Below the pieces are notes generated by a model that did not search any database, had not been told where the DNA came from, and saw only the letters and a list, made by a program, of their open reading frames with translations. From Sulfobacillus thermosulfidooxidans DSM 9293 (GTDB lineage Bacteria > Bacillota > Sulfobacillia > Sulfobacillales > Sulfobacillaceae), in assembly GCF_900176145.1 (NCBI RefSeq), contig NZ_FWWY01000002.1:124001-188000 (forward strand): a stretch of 64,000 nt of DNA, written 5' to 3'. Positions within the stretch are counted from its first letter, which is position 1. The number at the start of each line of letters is the position of its first letter. Made by a program: the position numbers and the translations under genes. Shown here piece after piece: positions 7,516 through 14,786 of this stretch.

Positions 7516-7797
7516 TTAAAGCTGATCAGCCAATTCTGCTAACACGTCGCCGTGACATGAGTGAGGTTTGCACCAACAGCCGAGGGTTTTTCCTTTCAGT
7601 TCTGGTAAGGCCGCCAAAAGCTCTGGCTGATGTAAAATCCACTCCCGGTAAGCAGCAATGGCAGCGTCTCGCGATGCCACGACGAATTGGGCTTTCGTCC
7701 CCGGTTTGTGAGAAAAAGGGTTGCCCCACTTTGAGGGTCGTCCGATATACACGTCATAGGCCGCCTTTTTGCAATGGACAACGCGTGTCGAACTCAT
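7516..7797 (-). CDS. DUF4326 protein, 93 aa
   Basis: Matches the DUF4326 family throughout: VVHCKKAAYDVYIGRPSKWG then NPF near the N-terminus, a central helix with YREWI, and the closing signature LKGKTLGCWCKPHSCHGDVL near residues 66-85. The conserved Cys/His set suggests a metal site. The family is common on phages and plasmids, and its biochemical function is not established. ATG 7797 follows AAAGGAGCGGATCACCA. Followed by its own terminator at 7484-7505. Confidence 0.9.
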   Translation of the reverse strand: MSSTRVVHCKKAAYDVYIGRPSKWGNPFSHKPGTKAQFVVASRDAAIAAYREWILHQPELLAALPELKGKTLGCWCKPHSCHGDVLAELADQL

Positions 7798-7996
7798 TGG
7801 TGATCCGCTCCTTTGAGGTAGGGTATGAAGAACACCAAGGCTTGTATCGCCCCCGATCAGGGGGTGATAGACGGAGAAGGTATGGCAGGCATACGAGCCA
7901 CGAGACTCGTCCGCAGGTGAAAGGGATGGATTGCGTACACAAACGCTACACCCACAGGTGGATAGTCAGACGGAACTTCAGGGGGTGAGCCGTCTC

Positions 7997-8788
7997 TTAA
8001 AACGACGTGGGGTCGCGCTGGTCCCAGACTTCACGGGACGGCTGAGCGCGTACGGCGTCCAACAAGAGATGGTCGGGATTCGCAGCGAATTCGGCGGCCA
8101 ACTGAGTCCGTAGGGTACGGCCCATGCGGTCGACGAGTGGCCAGATGGGTTCGGGGCCGGTAATGTCATAGGATCCGGCTAAGACGCCCGTATAGCGGGG
8201 TTTGTCAGCCCAAATTTCGCGGGAGCCGTTGGGGCGATAGATATCCACGGTATAGGTGAGGGGAGTCCGAATGCACCCGACGAAGACGTGGAAGAGATTT
8301 TGGGTGGGATCGATGAGATATCCCCACTCCATAAAGAGCCAGTCACATGTATCCGGTGTAATCGCTGCGTCGTCGTCGTCAGAGCGTTCGGGATCGTGTT
8401 GATGATAGTGTCCATAGGGATCAGGATAGCCCGTGAGGATCTGGTTGAGAGCGAGGGTGTTGAGGGCTGCGGTAATCTCAGCGGAGAAGGTCTCCGGCTC
8501 TGTAAGACGCTGTTGATAATCCCAGAGGGCGAGGACGCCGCCCAGGGTGTGGGGATACGGACGGACGTGACCGCAATAAGGGCAAACGCCTTGGGTTCTG
8601 ACGTCGCGCCAATCTGTGGCATGCAGCAGGGTTTCCACAAACCTGTCGAGCGTGTGGTCGCGGGTCCGAAAGTCTTGCAGATTCTGCCACACCTCGCGGC
8701 CCAAGCCGGTGGGATACGAGTCAGAATGATTGTAGCAGGCGGTCCACTGCGTGGGGGTGCCAATGCCGACAAAACCGTTGGTGGACAT
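7997..8788 (-). CDS. Hypothetical protein, 263 aa, with a CPYCGH zinc knuckle
   Basis: The N-terminus (MSTNGFVGIGTPTQWTACYN) recalls a family of phage and plasmid proteins of unknown function. A single CPYCGHVRPYPH near residue 69 could hold a metal with nearby His or Cys. A DDDDAAITPDTCDW acidic segment lies mid-protein, and the C-terminal half is rich in aromatic residues. ATG 8788 follows GAGGAGGTTCCTACC. A decayed copy of its 3' end lies at 7429-7470. Upstream is the ssb terminator, so it has its own promoter or is reached by readthrough. Confidence 0.75.
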   Translation of the reverse strand: MSTNGFVGIGTPTQWTACYNHSDSYPTGLGREVWQNLQDFRTRDHTLDRFVETLLHATDWRDVRTQGVCPYCGHVRPYPHTLGGVLALWDYQQRLTEPETFSAEITAALNTLALNQILTGYPDPYGHYHQHDPERSDDDDAAITPDTCDWLFMEWGYLIDPTQNLFHVFVGCIRTPLTYTVDIYRPNGSREIWADKPRYTGVLAGSYDITGPEPIWPLVDRMGRTLRTQLAAEFAANPDHLLLDAVRAQPSREVWDQRDPTSF

Positions 8789-8804
8789 GGTAGGAACCTC
8801 CTCA

Positions 8805-8838
8805 GAAAAAAAGGCGCGCAGGATATCCTGCGCGCGGG
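8805..8838 (-). terminator. ssb terminator
   Basis: Eleven-bp palindromic stem GCGCGCAGGAT/ATCCTGCGCGC (8814-8835) followed on the minus strand by CTTTTTTT. It lies directly after the ssb stop. Confidence 0.85.
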
Positions 8839-8848
8839 ATGGGAAATC

Positions 8849-9229
8849 TTAGAAGGGTAACTCATCGGGCAACTCGTCTGAACTGCCATCGGCCGGGACG
8901 GTTGCTTTGCTTTTGCTGTCGAGGAACTGTACCGTATCGGCCACGACTTCGGCGGCTTTGCGCTTGCTGCCATCTTGGACCTCGTAGCTGCGGATTTGCA
9001 ACCGGCCTTCCACGGCGATGAGGCGGCCTTTGGTGAGATTGTCCGCGACGATTTCACCCAACTTCCGCCATGCGACACAATCGATAAAGTCGGCTTCACG
9101 CTGACCTTGGGCGTTGGTGAAGGGGCGATCCACGGCGACGGTAAAGCGGGTCACGGGGGTGCCATTGCCCAGCATCCGCAGTTCGGGATCCCGGGTGAGA
9201 CGGCCAATCAAGATCACTTTGTTTAACAT
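8849..9229 (-). CDS. ssb: Single-stranded DNA-binding protein
   Basis: OB-fold ssDNA-binding protein used in replication and, on conjugative plasmids, in protecting the entering strand. Family features: MLNKVILIGRLTRDPELR at the start, RFTVAVDRPF, DFIDCVAWRKLGEIVADNL, GRLIAVEGRLQIRSYE, and the acidic C-terminal tip DELPDELPF that recruits partner proteins. At 126 residues it is shorter than chromosomal SSB because the linker is short, as in plasmid copies. ATG follows AAAGGAGTGTTGTAAC. A hairpin leader 48 bases upstream is shared with the next two upstream genes. Confidence 0.97.
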   Translation of the reverse strand: MLNKVILIGRLTRDPELRMLGNGTPVTRFTVAVDRPFTNAQGQREADFIDCVAWRKLGEIVADNLTKGRLIAVEGRLQIRSYEVQDGSKRKAAEVVADTVQFLDSKSKATVPADGSSDELPDELPF

Positions 9230-9276
9230 GTTACAACACTCCTTTAAGGGTTTTTGGATGAAACAACTAAAAGGGC

Positions 9277-9307
9277 TAGCGGGCCTCGGCTTGGGCCGGG
9301 CCCGCTA
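9277..9307 (-). promoter_or_regulatory. Repeated leader hairpin, copy 1 (before ssb)
   Basis: TAGCGGGCC-T-CGGC-TTGG-GCCG-GGCCCGCTA forms a long hairpin with one bulged T. On the minus strand it is followed by a short T-rich stretch (CCCTTTTAG), then TTGTTTCATCC and an AAAGGAGTGTT ribosome site. Hairpin edge to ATG is 48 bases. Near-identical copies precede two other genes at the same distance. Confidence 0.7.
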
Positions 9308-9336
9308 AAAATCTGCGAGGCAGCGCATTCTACGAT

Positions 9337-9768
9337 TTAGCGAGCTCGCTGAGGAACGGGTGGCGTAGGCGCGGCGGTGACAGTAATAGTGAAGGAAGTC
9401 CCGGGATGCGCTTGAACCTGGGTTTTGATAGCGTCGGAGATGGGATCGGCAAAGTTATGATCCACATTGACATCGAAGTCAAACGGGCCGTATAAGATAC
9501 AGGAGGACAGAGTGACGGAGATGGGCCGATAGAAAACGTAGGTGATATCCGGTATAGCGCTGTCGGGATCGTCACATTCTTCATCAATCGTATGTAACAT
9601 GCCGACAAACAGCAATCCAAAATCCTGAGAGGTGCCATCGGTAATAATATCAATATGGGGATCTACGAATTTCATACCATCTAATTGGGCGAAATACAGA
9701 TGCCAATCTAAAGTGTGCCGATCATTGGCTTCATGTTTGGTCATGACATGTTGTGCGTGAATAATCAT
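9337..9768 (-). CDS. Hypothetical protein, 143 aa, paralogue of the next upstream gene
   Basis: Not recognised. It is homologous by eye to the 145-aa product of 9859-10296: both have (M)IH..H.M.......D...H.HLY.AQ and GLLFVG, then a V/F-Y/F-RP hydrophobic strand. Acidic and probably cytoplasmic. ATG 9768 is preferred over an upstream GTG because AAAGGAG is 12 bases before it. The conserved leader hairpin lies 51 bases upstream. Grouping with ssb under one kind of leader suggests common timing of expression. Confidence 0.7.
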   Translation of the reverse strand: MIIHAQHVMTKHEANDRHTLDWHLYFAQLDGMKFVDPHIDIITDGTSQDFGLLFVGMLHTIDEECDDPDSAIPDITYVFYRPISVTLSSCILYGPFDFDVNVDHNFADPISDAIKTQVQAHPGTSFTITVTAAPTPPVPQRAR

Positions 9769-9818
9769 AGAGATTAACACTCCTTTGCATTGATTTTTGT
9801 AAGAAACAATTCAAAAGG

Positions 9819-9849
9819 TAGCGGGCCTCGGCTTTAGCCGGGTCCGCTA
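9819..9849 (-). promoter_or_regulatory. Repeated leader hairpin, copy 2
   Basis: TAGCGGGCC-T-CGGC-TTTA-GCCG-GGTCCGCTA, followed on the minus strand by CCTTTTGAATTGTTTCTTAC and AAAGGAGTGTT. It is 51 bases before ATG 9768. The loop and one stem base differ from copy 1, but pairing is kept (G-U). Confidence 0.7.
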
Positions 9850-9858
9850 AATTTTGTC

Positions 9859-10296
9859 TCAGCAAACCTCATCGGTTTCAGACCAGTTCACCGTAAACGA
9901 TGACGTGGGATGATGCTGAATGGTACGAACGACCGCATCACAAATTTCGTAGGGAAAGCGCCAAGATGCTCCAATGGTGAGGGGATCGGCTCCCAGGGGA
10001 CTCCCGATGGGCAACGTCATGTCCAGCGGCCGAAAGAGCATGGTCCATGTGGCTCGGCGTTCTGTGCGATGGATTTCGCGGCCCACAAACAGCAATCCGC
10101 GAGCGGTGTCATCGCCGACGGTGATAAAGCCAGAATCAGAATCATGAAAAGGATAATAGGCCATATGATTGATCTGGGCCAAATAGAGATGTCCGTGGAT
10201 GGTGCGATCAGCCGTCGTGGTGCGCTGACTCATCATGTGATCACCGTGAATCATCATAGGCAGAATCTTTGTGGGAACGATAACGTTGGTAACCAT
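9859..10296 (-). CDS. Hypothetical protein, 145 aa, paralogue of 9337-9768
   Basis: Not recognised. It shares the HLYLAQINHM and GLLFVGREIHR blocks with its downstream paralogue. Start at ATG 10296 (MVTNVIVPTKILPM), seven bases after AAAGGAGTGTTCAATTC; the longer frame would run through the leader hairpin and is rejected. Third gene of the set with the repeated leader. The order on the transcript is this gene, its paralogue, then ssb, suggesting a small regulon arising by duplication of gene plus leader. Confidence 0.7.
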   Translation of the reverse strand: MVTNVIVPTKILPMMIHGDHMMSQRTTTADRTIHGHLYLAQINHMAYYPFHDSDSGFITVGDDTARGLLFVGREIHRTERRATWTMLFRPLDMTLPIGSPLGADPLTIGASWRFPYEICDAVVRTIQHHPTSSFTVNWSETDEVC

Positions 10297-10345
10297 GAAT
10301 TGAACACTCCTTTGAAGTGATTGTTGTAAGAAACACCTCAAAAGG

Positions 10346-10376
10346 CAGCGGGCCTCGGCTTTAGCCGGGTCCGCTA
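10346..10376 (-). promoter_or_regulatory. Repeated leader hairpin, copy 3
   Basis: AGCGGGCC-T-CGGC-TTTA-GCCG-GGTCCGCT, then on the minus strand CCTTTTGAGGTGTTTCTTAC and AAAGGAGTGTT. It is 50 bases before ATG 10296. Nearly identical to copy 2 over about 80 bases including the ribosome site. Confidence 0.7.
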
Positions 10377-10446
10377 CCAGCGCATGTCGTGTAGAACTCA
10401 GAGGGCACACGACGCTCTTTAGTGCATAGTTGTATACGTAGGCCGA

Positions 10447-10689
10447 CTATTGGACGTGGAACCAGTGACGGATACGGGATTGATACCACGGGGCATAGAG
10501 CCATACGGGGAAGAGGATAAACGGGAGTTGCCCGCTGTACCAGATCAGGGATTGATGGGTCATGAAGGCATTGACAACAAATACGGTAGACGCAAAGGCA
10601 ATTTCAAGGATCACCATATGATGCCAGCGAGCGGCAGTGTGGAGAAAGGCCCGACGCCAGACAAACGCGTGTGTAAACCAGCGGAACAT
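10447..10689 (-). CDS. Small membrane protein, 80 aa
   Basis: Not recognised. ATG 10689 (MFRWFTHAFVWRRAFLHTAA) follows GAAAGGAGTGACCGC. Two hydrophobic spans are visible, VILEIAFASTVFVVNAFM near residues 25-45 and LIWYSGQLPFILFPVWLYAPW near 48-68, with basic residues at both ends, so both termini are probably cytoplasmic. It sits between two terminator-like hairpins and is probably its own unit. Confidence 0.65.
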   Translation of the reverse strand: MFRWFTHAFVWRRAFLHTAARWHHMVILEIAFASTVFVVNAFMTHQSLIWYSGQLPFILFPVWLYAPWYQSRIRHWFHVQ

Positions 10690-10721
10690 GCGGTCACTCC
10701 TTTCGTAATGGAGACAGGGAA

Positions 10722-10752
10722 TACAAAAAAAGGCCCCGGTAAGGGCCTTTAC
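10722..10752 (-). terminator. Terminator after the 374-aa gene
   Basis: Stem AAAGGCCC/GGGCCTTT with a 6-base loop, followed on the minus strand by TTTTTGT. It ends transcription from 10796-11920. Confidence 0.8.
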
Positions 10753-10795
10753 AAGATGGGGCCAGAAGACCACTAAGCAACCCCAACACGGGAGA

Positions 10796-11920
10796 TTAGG
10801 ATGAGGACACGGTAGCCCGCCGCGTTACCGATAACGGAGGGGTTGCGGTCGGGATGTTCGGAGGATCCGCGAGACCAACAGCATGGCGCCAGGTGGTCAT
10901 GAGTGTCGGATCGGGCTGGGCATTGATCGGCCACGTGCTCAGGTCAGTGTGGGGAGCCGCGACACGGTTGATGGCTTGGCGAGCGGTCTCTAAATCGGGC
11001 CACGTGACAAGCGGACCCGATTCGGGCCAAAAGTGCCAGACAGGAGGATCAGTGGCATGTTTTCCTGGGGTGGCACACCCCAAGGTCCATCGCGGCGGCG
11101 TGCCCGGTTCGGCCACATTGAGAAACTGCCAGGGAACGGTGTGTTGACTTTGGTGCGTGAGTGCTTGAAAGCGCCAAGCCGCGGCGACTTCGGCGTGATC
11201 AGTCAAAATATGGCTATCGACGCCTTTTTCGGGTAACAGACGATCATTGGAACCCCATTGGGATGCCATTTGCTGGCGTAACGCTTTGGGTGTCGGAGCG
11301 AGCTGAGGCGGTAGGGGAAAGAATTCCCATTGGGGACCTTGGGGTGTGATCCGACTGCGAAAGGCGAGACTTTGCGCCGAACCGGGTGAAACCGCAGCTT
11401 GCTGCCAAATGCCGGTTAAAGCCGTCTCTGTGGTCTCCAGAATTTTTTGACGACGATCCGTAAAATTTTTCCAGGCTTTGTGCCATAACGCCCAGCGCGG
11501 ATCCGCACGCAAGGGCATATCCGCAACGAGACCCTGATCATGGGTATGCCGTTCGCAGAGAAATTGGGCTTGCTCGAGAGTTTGCGTATAGCCTAAAATT
11601 CGCGGGGGTTGATGAAAATCGATCCGGTCTTTGCCCATATGCCACCGGCGGTAATGGTGCGGTTGCACGACCAGATAGCCCGCATCAGCTTGGGGATCTT
11701 TCCAAATCCAAGCCGGTTGATAGGCTTGATCGACGGTGCTACTGGAGCGAGAAAAGAGGCTATTAAAAAAGGTGACGCCGCCATCACCCGCAATCGTGCC
11801 AATGGCCGCGCCCGCGAGCACATTCAAACCATGGATGCTGCCAAATAAGGAGCCGATCGTCGCCCAACCAAATCGGAGCAAGGTGTTATACCGCGATTTT
11901 TTATCAACCGGCGGTGCCAT
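10796..11920 (-). CDS. Hypothetical protein, 374 aa, N-terminal glycine-rich hydrophobic segment
   Basis: Not recognised. Residues 15-60 (RFGWATIGSLFGSIHGLNV, LAGAAIGTIAGDGGV) form a glycine-zipper-like hydrophobic stretch that could insert in or lie on the membrane. The rest is soluble, Trp/His/Pro-rich, and ends with a low-complexity Ser/Pro/Thr tail. It overlaps the 3' end of the upstream gene (11904-12665) by 17 bases, so the two are translationally linked. A terminator follows. It may be a membrane-associated accessory factor of the element; function unknown. Confidence 0.7.
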   Translation of the reverse strand: MAPPVDKKSRYNTLLRFGWATIGSLFGSIHGLNVLAGAAIGTIAGDGGVTFFNSLFSRSSSTVDQAYQPAWIWKDPQADAGYLVVQPHHYRRWHMGKDRIDFHQPPRILGYTQTLEQAQFLCERHTHDQGLVADMPLRADPRWALWHKAWKNFTDRRQKILETTETALTGIWQQAAVSPGSAQSLAFRSRITPQGPQWEFFPLPPQLAPTPKALRQQMASQWGSNDRLLPEKGVDSHILTDHAEVAAAWRFQALTHQSQHTVPWQFLNVAEPGTPPRWTLGCATPGKHATDPPVWHFWPESGPLVTWPDLETARQAINRVAAPHTDLSTWPINAQPDPTLMTTWRHAVGLADPPNIPTATPPLSVTRRATVSSS

Positions 11921-12665
11921 GGGTCATCACCTCAGAAGCCGGATAGCCCGTAAAGTAGCCAATGCCCATCGCATGCCAGAGCAGGAGTTGACTCCCCCAA
12001 AGCACCCAGGGATCACGAGACCAGGTGTCATTCACCGTGTCGAGCTGCGGTAAAATCGCCGCCAGCCATTGACCGATCGTGCCGCCATCGGTCCAGTCGA
12101 CAGCCTGATTAAACGGGATAAAGCGGGGGTCATCGGCAATAAACAGACCGGGTAGAGCGGGATAGGCCCACCCGGGTTGCCCGCGACGTGTCGTCCGATG
12201 CCACAAGGGATGCCACGTGGTATGGGCCAGATCCGCCGTAGAGGACGTGGGAGCCACTAACGCGTGGGCGTTCGGCCAATGCTGTCCCGGAATCTTGGGC
12301 ACACAGTAAAGAAAATCAACGACATGGAGAAATTTCCAAGGCGTGGGCGGTGTCGGGACCGGCGTCCAATCGTCATCATCATCGTCCTCATCATCCGCAT
12401 AGGCAAACAGAATGGTTTGGGGAAACCACTGGCGCAAATCGTCTTGACTGACGCCAAAGCGATATTTCCACCAGAGGCGCCGATGATCGGGGGACGGGTA
12501 GGGAAGAAAGGTCGTGTCATTCAGCCAAATGCCAGTTTTGGTCACATACCCGTTCGGAACGGACCAATCCTCCCCGTAAGGCGACTGCGTGAGATGGGCC
12601 AAAAGGCGGTTCGCGGTGATCGTCCAAAACGGGTTCCAGCGCGGAACAAGCGGTGAAGACGGCAT
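11904..12665 (-). CDS. Hypothetical protein, 253 aa, with an acidic run
   Basis: Not recognised. Trp-rich soluble protein with a stretch of nine Asp/Glu residues (ADDEDDDDDDW) near residue 93. ATG 12665 (MPSSPLVPRWNPFW) is chosen because AAAGG lies 9 bases upstream; the ATG three codons earlier has almost no spacer. It overlaps the start of the following gene by 17 bases. Similar composition to the orphan proteins at 51494-53357 and 56295-58052. Confidence 0.65.
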   Translation of the reverse strand: MPSSPLVPRWNPFWTITANRLLAHLTQSPYGEDWSVPNGYVTKTGIWLNDTTFLPYPSPDHRRLWWKYRFGVSQDDLRQWFPQTILFAYADDEDDDDDDWTPVPTPPTPWKFLHVVDFLYCVPKIPGQHWPNAHALVAPTSSTADLAHTTWHPLWHRTTRRGQPGWAYPALPGLFIADDPRFIPFNQAVDWTDGGTIGQWLAAILPQLDTVNDTWSRDPWVLWGSQLLLWHAMGIGYFTGYPASEVMTHGTAG

Positions 12666-12717
12666 GCGGGTCATCCTTTCTGAGGGAATAGGCTATCACA
12701 CAAAGTGCCCAATCCGC

Positions 12718-13185
12718 TTAATCCGCGGACTGGGCTGGCAGCAAGACGAGGACGGCGCTCAAAATGAGCAGCCCGACAAACAACGGCCCGATGGTGACCA
12801 GCGGAAAGGTGGTAGCGGTGGTAATCACCACGAGCAAGCGCCGGACGGCCGCCAGCCACAACAAGGCGAGAAAGGGTTTTAACGGCAAATGGTGGGTCGA
12901 GAGGGCGAGGCTCAGGCTATGCAGCAATTCCGCCAGCATGAGCAACAAGAGCAGAGGGTCCAACAGCGTCAGCACATGGGCATAAGTCCACGGCCCGTGC
13001 CAGAGATCCCGCCCGATCAGCACGAGGACCGTGCCGCCCAGGAGCCACGTGCCTATCAGTACCAGGCCCATCATGACATCGGCACTTCGCTGCACCCACG
13101 GAGCGAGGCGCGACGGCGGAGACGGGGACGGATCGCTGAGTGATGGGGGTGCATTGTCCCACAAAGTCCGAAAGCGCGTCAACAA
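12718..13185 (-). CDS. PsiE-like integral membrane protein, 155 aa
   Basis: Four hydrophobic spans are visible: VMMGLVLIGTWLLGGTVLVLI, then VLTLLDPLLLLLMLAELLHSL, then FLALLWLAAVRRLLVVI, then IGPLFVGLLILSAVLVLL. The DPLLLLLMLAELLHSLSLAL and WLAAVRRLLVV pattern resembles the phosphate-starvation-inducible PsiE family, whose role is unclear. A start at TTG 13185 is chosen because GGAGGTGGTTTA precedes it; the longer frame starts upstream of that ribosome site. Family call is moderate. Confidence 0.65.
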   Translation of the reverse strand: MLTRFRTLWDNAPPSLSDPSPSPPSRLAPWVQRSADVMMGLVLIGTWLLGGTVLVLIGRDLWHGPWTYAHVLTLLDPLLLLLMLAELLHSLSLALSTHHLPLKPFLALLWLAAVRRLLVVITTATTFPLVTIGPLFVGLLILSAVLVLLPAQSAD

Positions 13186-13232
13186 ATAAACCACCTCCTG
13201 AGGATGAGGACAATCCAAGGAACCCTACGGTA

Positions 13233-13973
13233 TTACACCAGGGTTAAAACGACAAGAATCAACCACGCCACGACCAGTAGCCAAGCGGCCGACACCCGTT
13301 CCGGTCGGGCCATGATCCATCGAATCAGGTCCGGCCGGCGTTGGGCCTGCGCATGGCGCAGCCAATTGGGGGAAGGAATGGCCCGGGCGTGTTCCGCGGC
13401 CTGCACTAACGCCTCACGTAAAGACCACGGCGTGTCATCAAACTGCCACAAGGCATCAAAGCCCACGGCGGAATCAGCGTGGGACGGGGTGAACGTAATC
13501 TGGGTGACGACAGGCAATTCGAGCAGAATGCGATCGGGAACAGTGAAATGGGAGGAATGAATGCGGGCCTGCACCACGAAATAGGGAGATGGCAGGGTAA
13601 GAATGTGCTGGATGTGAAACCACACCACAGTTTGCGCGGCGTCAAGACGCCATGTGTCAAACGCATCGGCTGCGTGCGGGGGATCATCCGGATCGCGAGT
13701 GAAGAGTTCCCAGCGCCAGACATAGTGCACCACCTCATCGCCGTGAACAGTATGGGTCGAACGAATCGACGTGGTGGCCGCTTCGGGCGTCCACAAATAC
13801 GACGGCCACACGAGGGTTGATGCTCCGGCTATCCAATGCTGAACAAAACGCTCAAACAGGGCATACAAACTATCCGTGGCGGCCACCGACAACGGAGCAT
13901 CGAAGTCCTTCGTATACAAATCCCGCGACACGTCCAGCTCGGCAATGCGGGTCAGATAAGTCTCGAAATCCAT
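13233..13973 (-). CDS. Hypothetical tail-anchored protein, 246 aa
   Basis: Not recognised. ATG 13973 (MDFETYLTRIAELDVSRDL) follows GAGGAGGAGTGTCCT. The body is soluble and acidic with many aromatic residues. The last 20 residues (SAAWLLVVAWLILVVLTLV) form a single C-terminal membrane anchor, so the bulk should face the cytoplasm. It lies immediately upstream of the PsiE-like membrane protein on the same strand, possibly forming a membrane-associated pair. Confidence 0.7.
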   Translation of the reverse strand: MDFETYLTRIAELDVSRDLYTKDFDAPLSVAATDSLYALFERFVQHWIAGASTLVWPSYLWTPEAATTSIRSTHTVHGDEVVHYVWRWELFTRDPDDPPHAADAFDTWRLDAAQTVVWFHIQHILTLPSPYFVVQARIHSSHFTVPDRILLELPVVTQITFTPSHADSAVGFDALWQFDDTPWSLREALVQAAEHARAIPSPNWLRHAQAQRRPDLIRWIMARPERVSAAWLLVVAWLILVVLTLV

Positions 13974-14098
13974 AGGACACTCCTCCTCAGCAGAGGATAC
14001 CAAAAATTGGGCGTCACGACGCGGGCAGAAGCACATCACCCCGTGAGAACCGGCCCGAGGGAGCGGAGCATGAGGATCCCAGCCCCCTCAACCCGGGG

Positions 14099-14359
14099 TT
14101 AATGGCGCAAAATCTCTTGGGTTTGTAAGAGGCGAAAGTGCTGATACAGGACCGGATCTGCTTGAAGCGTGGTGAGTCCGGACTGGAGCAACTGCTTGAC
14201 GCGGCGTTCCGAGAGATGCAGCGTCCGGGCTACTTGGCGGACGGAATAGGGGTGCCCGTCAAGAAACCCAAACGCTAAGCTGATGACTGGAAAAACCTCA
14301 GATGGTAAGGTGTGTAACGCGTGGGTAATGGCGCGACGCACAGCGGGAGAAATGGACAT
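14099..14359 (-). CDS. Stand-alone sigma region 4-like helix-turn-helix protein, 86 aa
   Basis: Residues 18-65 follow the pattern of sigma-70 region 4: LPSEVFPVISLAFGF, then DGHPYSVRQVARTLHLSERRVKQLL. The helix-turn-helix would contact DNA at a -35-like site. There is no region 2, so it is either a sigma-4-only regulator, such as those that act with a partner region 2 protein, or an ordinary HTH repressor. ATG 14359 follows AAAGGAGTGTATTGCC. A 9-bp hairpin lies 52 bases upstream. A region 2 fragment exists at 1925-2398, but no link between the two is shown. Confidence 0.7.
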   Translation of the reverse strand: MSISPAVRRAITHALHTLPSEVFPVISLAFGFLDGHPYSVRQVARTLHLSERRVKQLLQSGLTTLQADPVLYQHFRLLQTQEILRH

Positions 14360-14410
14360 GGCAATACACTCCTTTGGATGAGAAAGTGAAAAACGATAGC
14401 TTTCTCACCA

Positions 14411-14432
14411 CCCGGCGACTCCTGTCGCCGGG
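14411..14432 (-). promoter_or_regulatory. Hairpin in the leader of the HTH gene
   Basis: Perfect 9-bp stem CCCGGCGAC/GTCGCCGGG with loop TCCT, 52 bases before ATG 14359. Spacing and the downstream CTTTCTCATCCAAAGGAGTG resemble the ssb-type leaders although the stem sequence differs. It has only a weak T-tract on the minus strand, so attenuator or terminator are both possible. Confidence 0.5.
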
Positions 14433-14450
14433 TACAAGGAGGGAACCGTC

Positions 14451-14747
14451 TTAGGCAGACATCACAATGCGTGCGATATCGTCTGAGGTCACCGTCCATC
14501 CATCGGTCCAATGAGCAATAACGTGATCGAGGGCCAGTAAGGCGTGTTGGGAAATGTCTTGGAATGGCATGGCGTCTTGTACCAAAAATTGAGCCAAATA
14601 ATATGGACCCATCCCGTTATACCCCCAATCAAATTCCGGGTGATCCTCATTGCGAGAAGAGCGATAGGTGATGTGGCCGTTTTCATGATCTTCAATTTGG
14701 ACTAAAGCCACGCCATTTTCTAAACGCATACCATGATAAGTTTTCAT
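14451..14747 (-). CDS. DUF6166-like protein, 98 aa
   Basis: The layout MKTYHGMR, then FDWGYNGMGPYYLAQFLVQD, then WTVTSDDIARIV at the end matches proteins of the DUF6166 type (a short beta start, WGYGGSGPAQLALA-like motif, closing helix). Function of that family is unknown; it is frequent on plasmids and phages. ATG 14747 has AGGGGGATGACGTT before it, a fair ribosome site. Probably cotranscribed with the HTH gene that follows. Confidence 0.6.
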   Translation of the reverse strand: MKTYHGMRLENGVALVQIEDHENGHITYRSSRNEDHPEFDWGYNGMGPYYLAQFLVQDAMPFQDISQHALLALDHVIAHWTDGWTVTSDDIARIVMSA

Positions 14748-14786
14748 AACGTCATCCCCCTGGAATGGAATAACAAATTCTACAGA

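Noticed and set aside
6948-7988. 346-codon open frame on the plus strand
   Set aside because: It runs through a terminator, the co-varying repeats, a long inverted repeat and antisense to the DUF4326 gene; no ribosome site and no protein-like composition.
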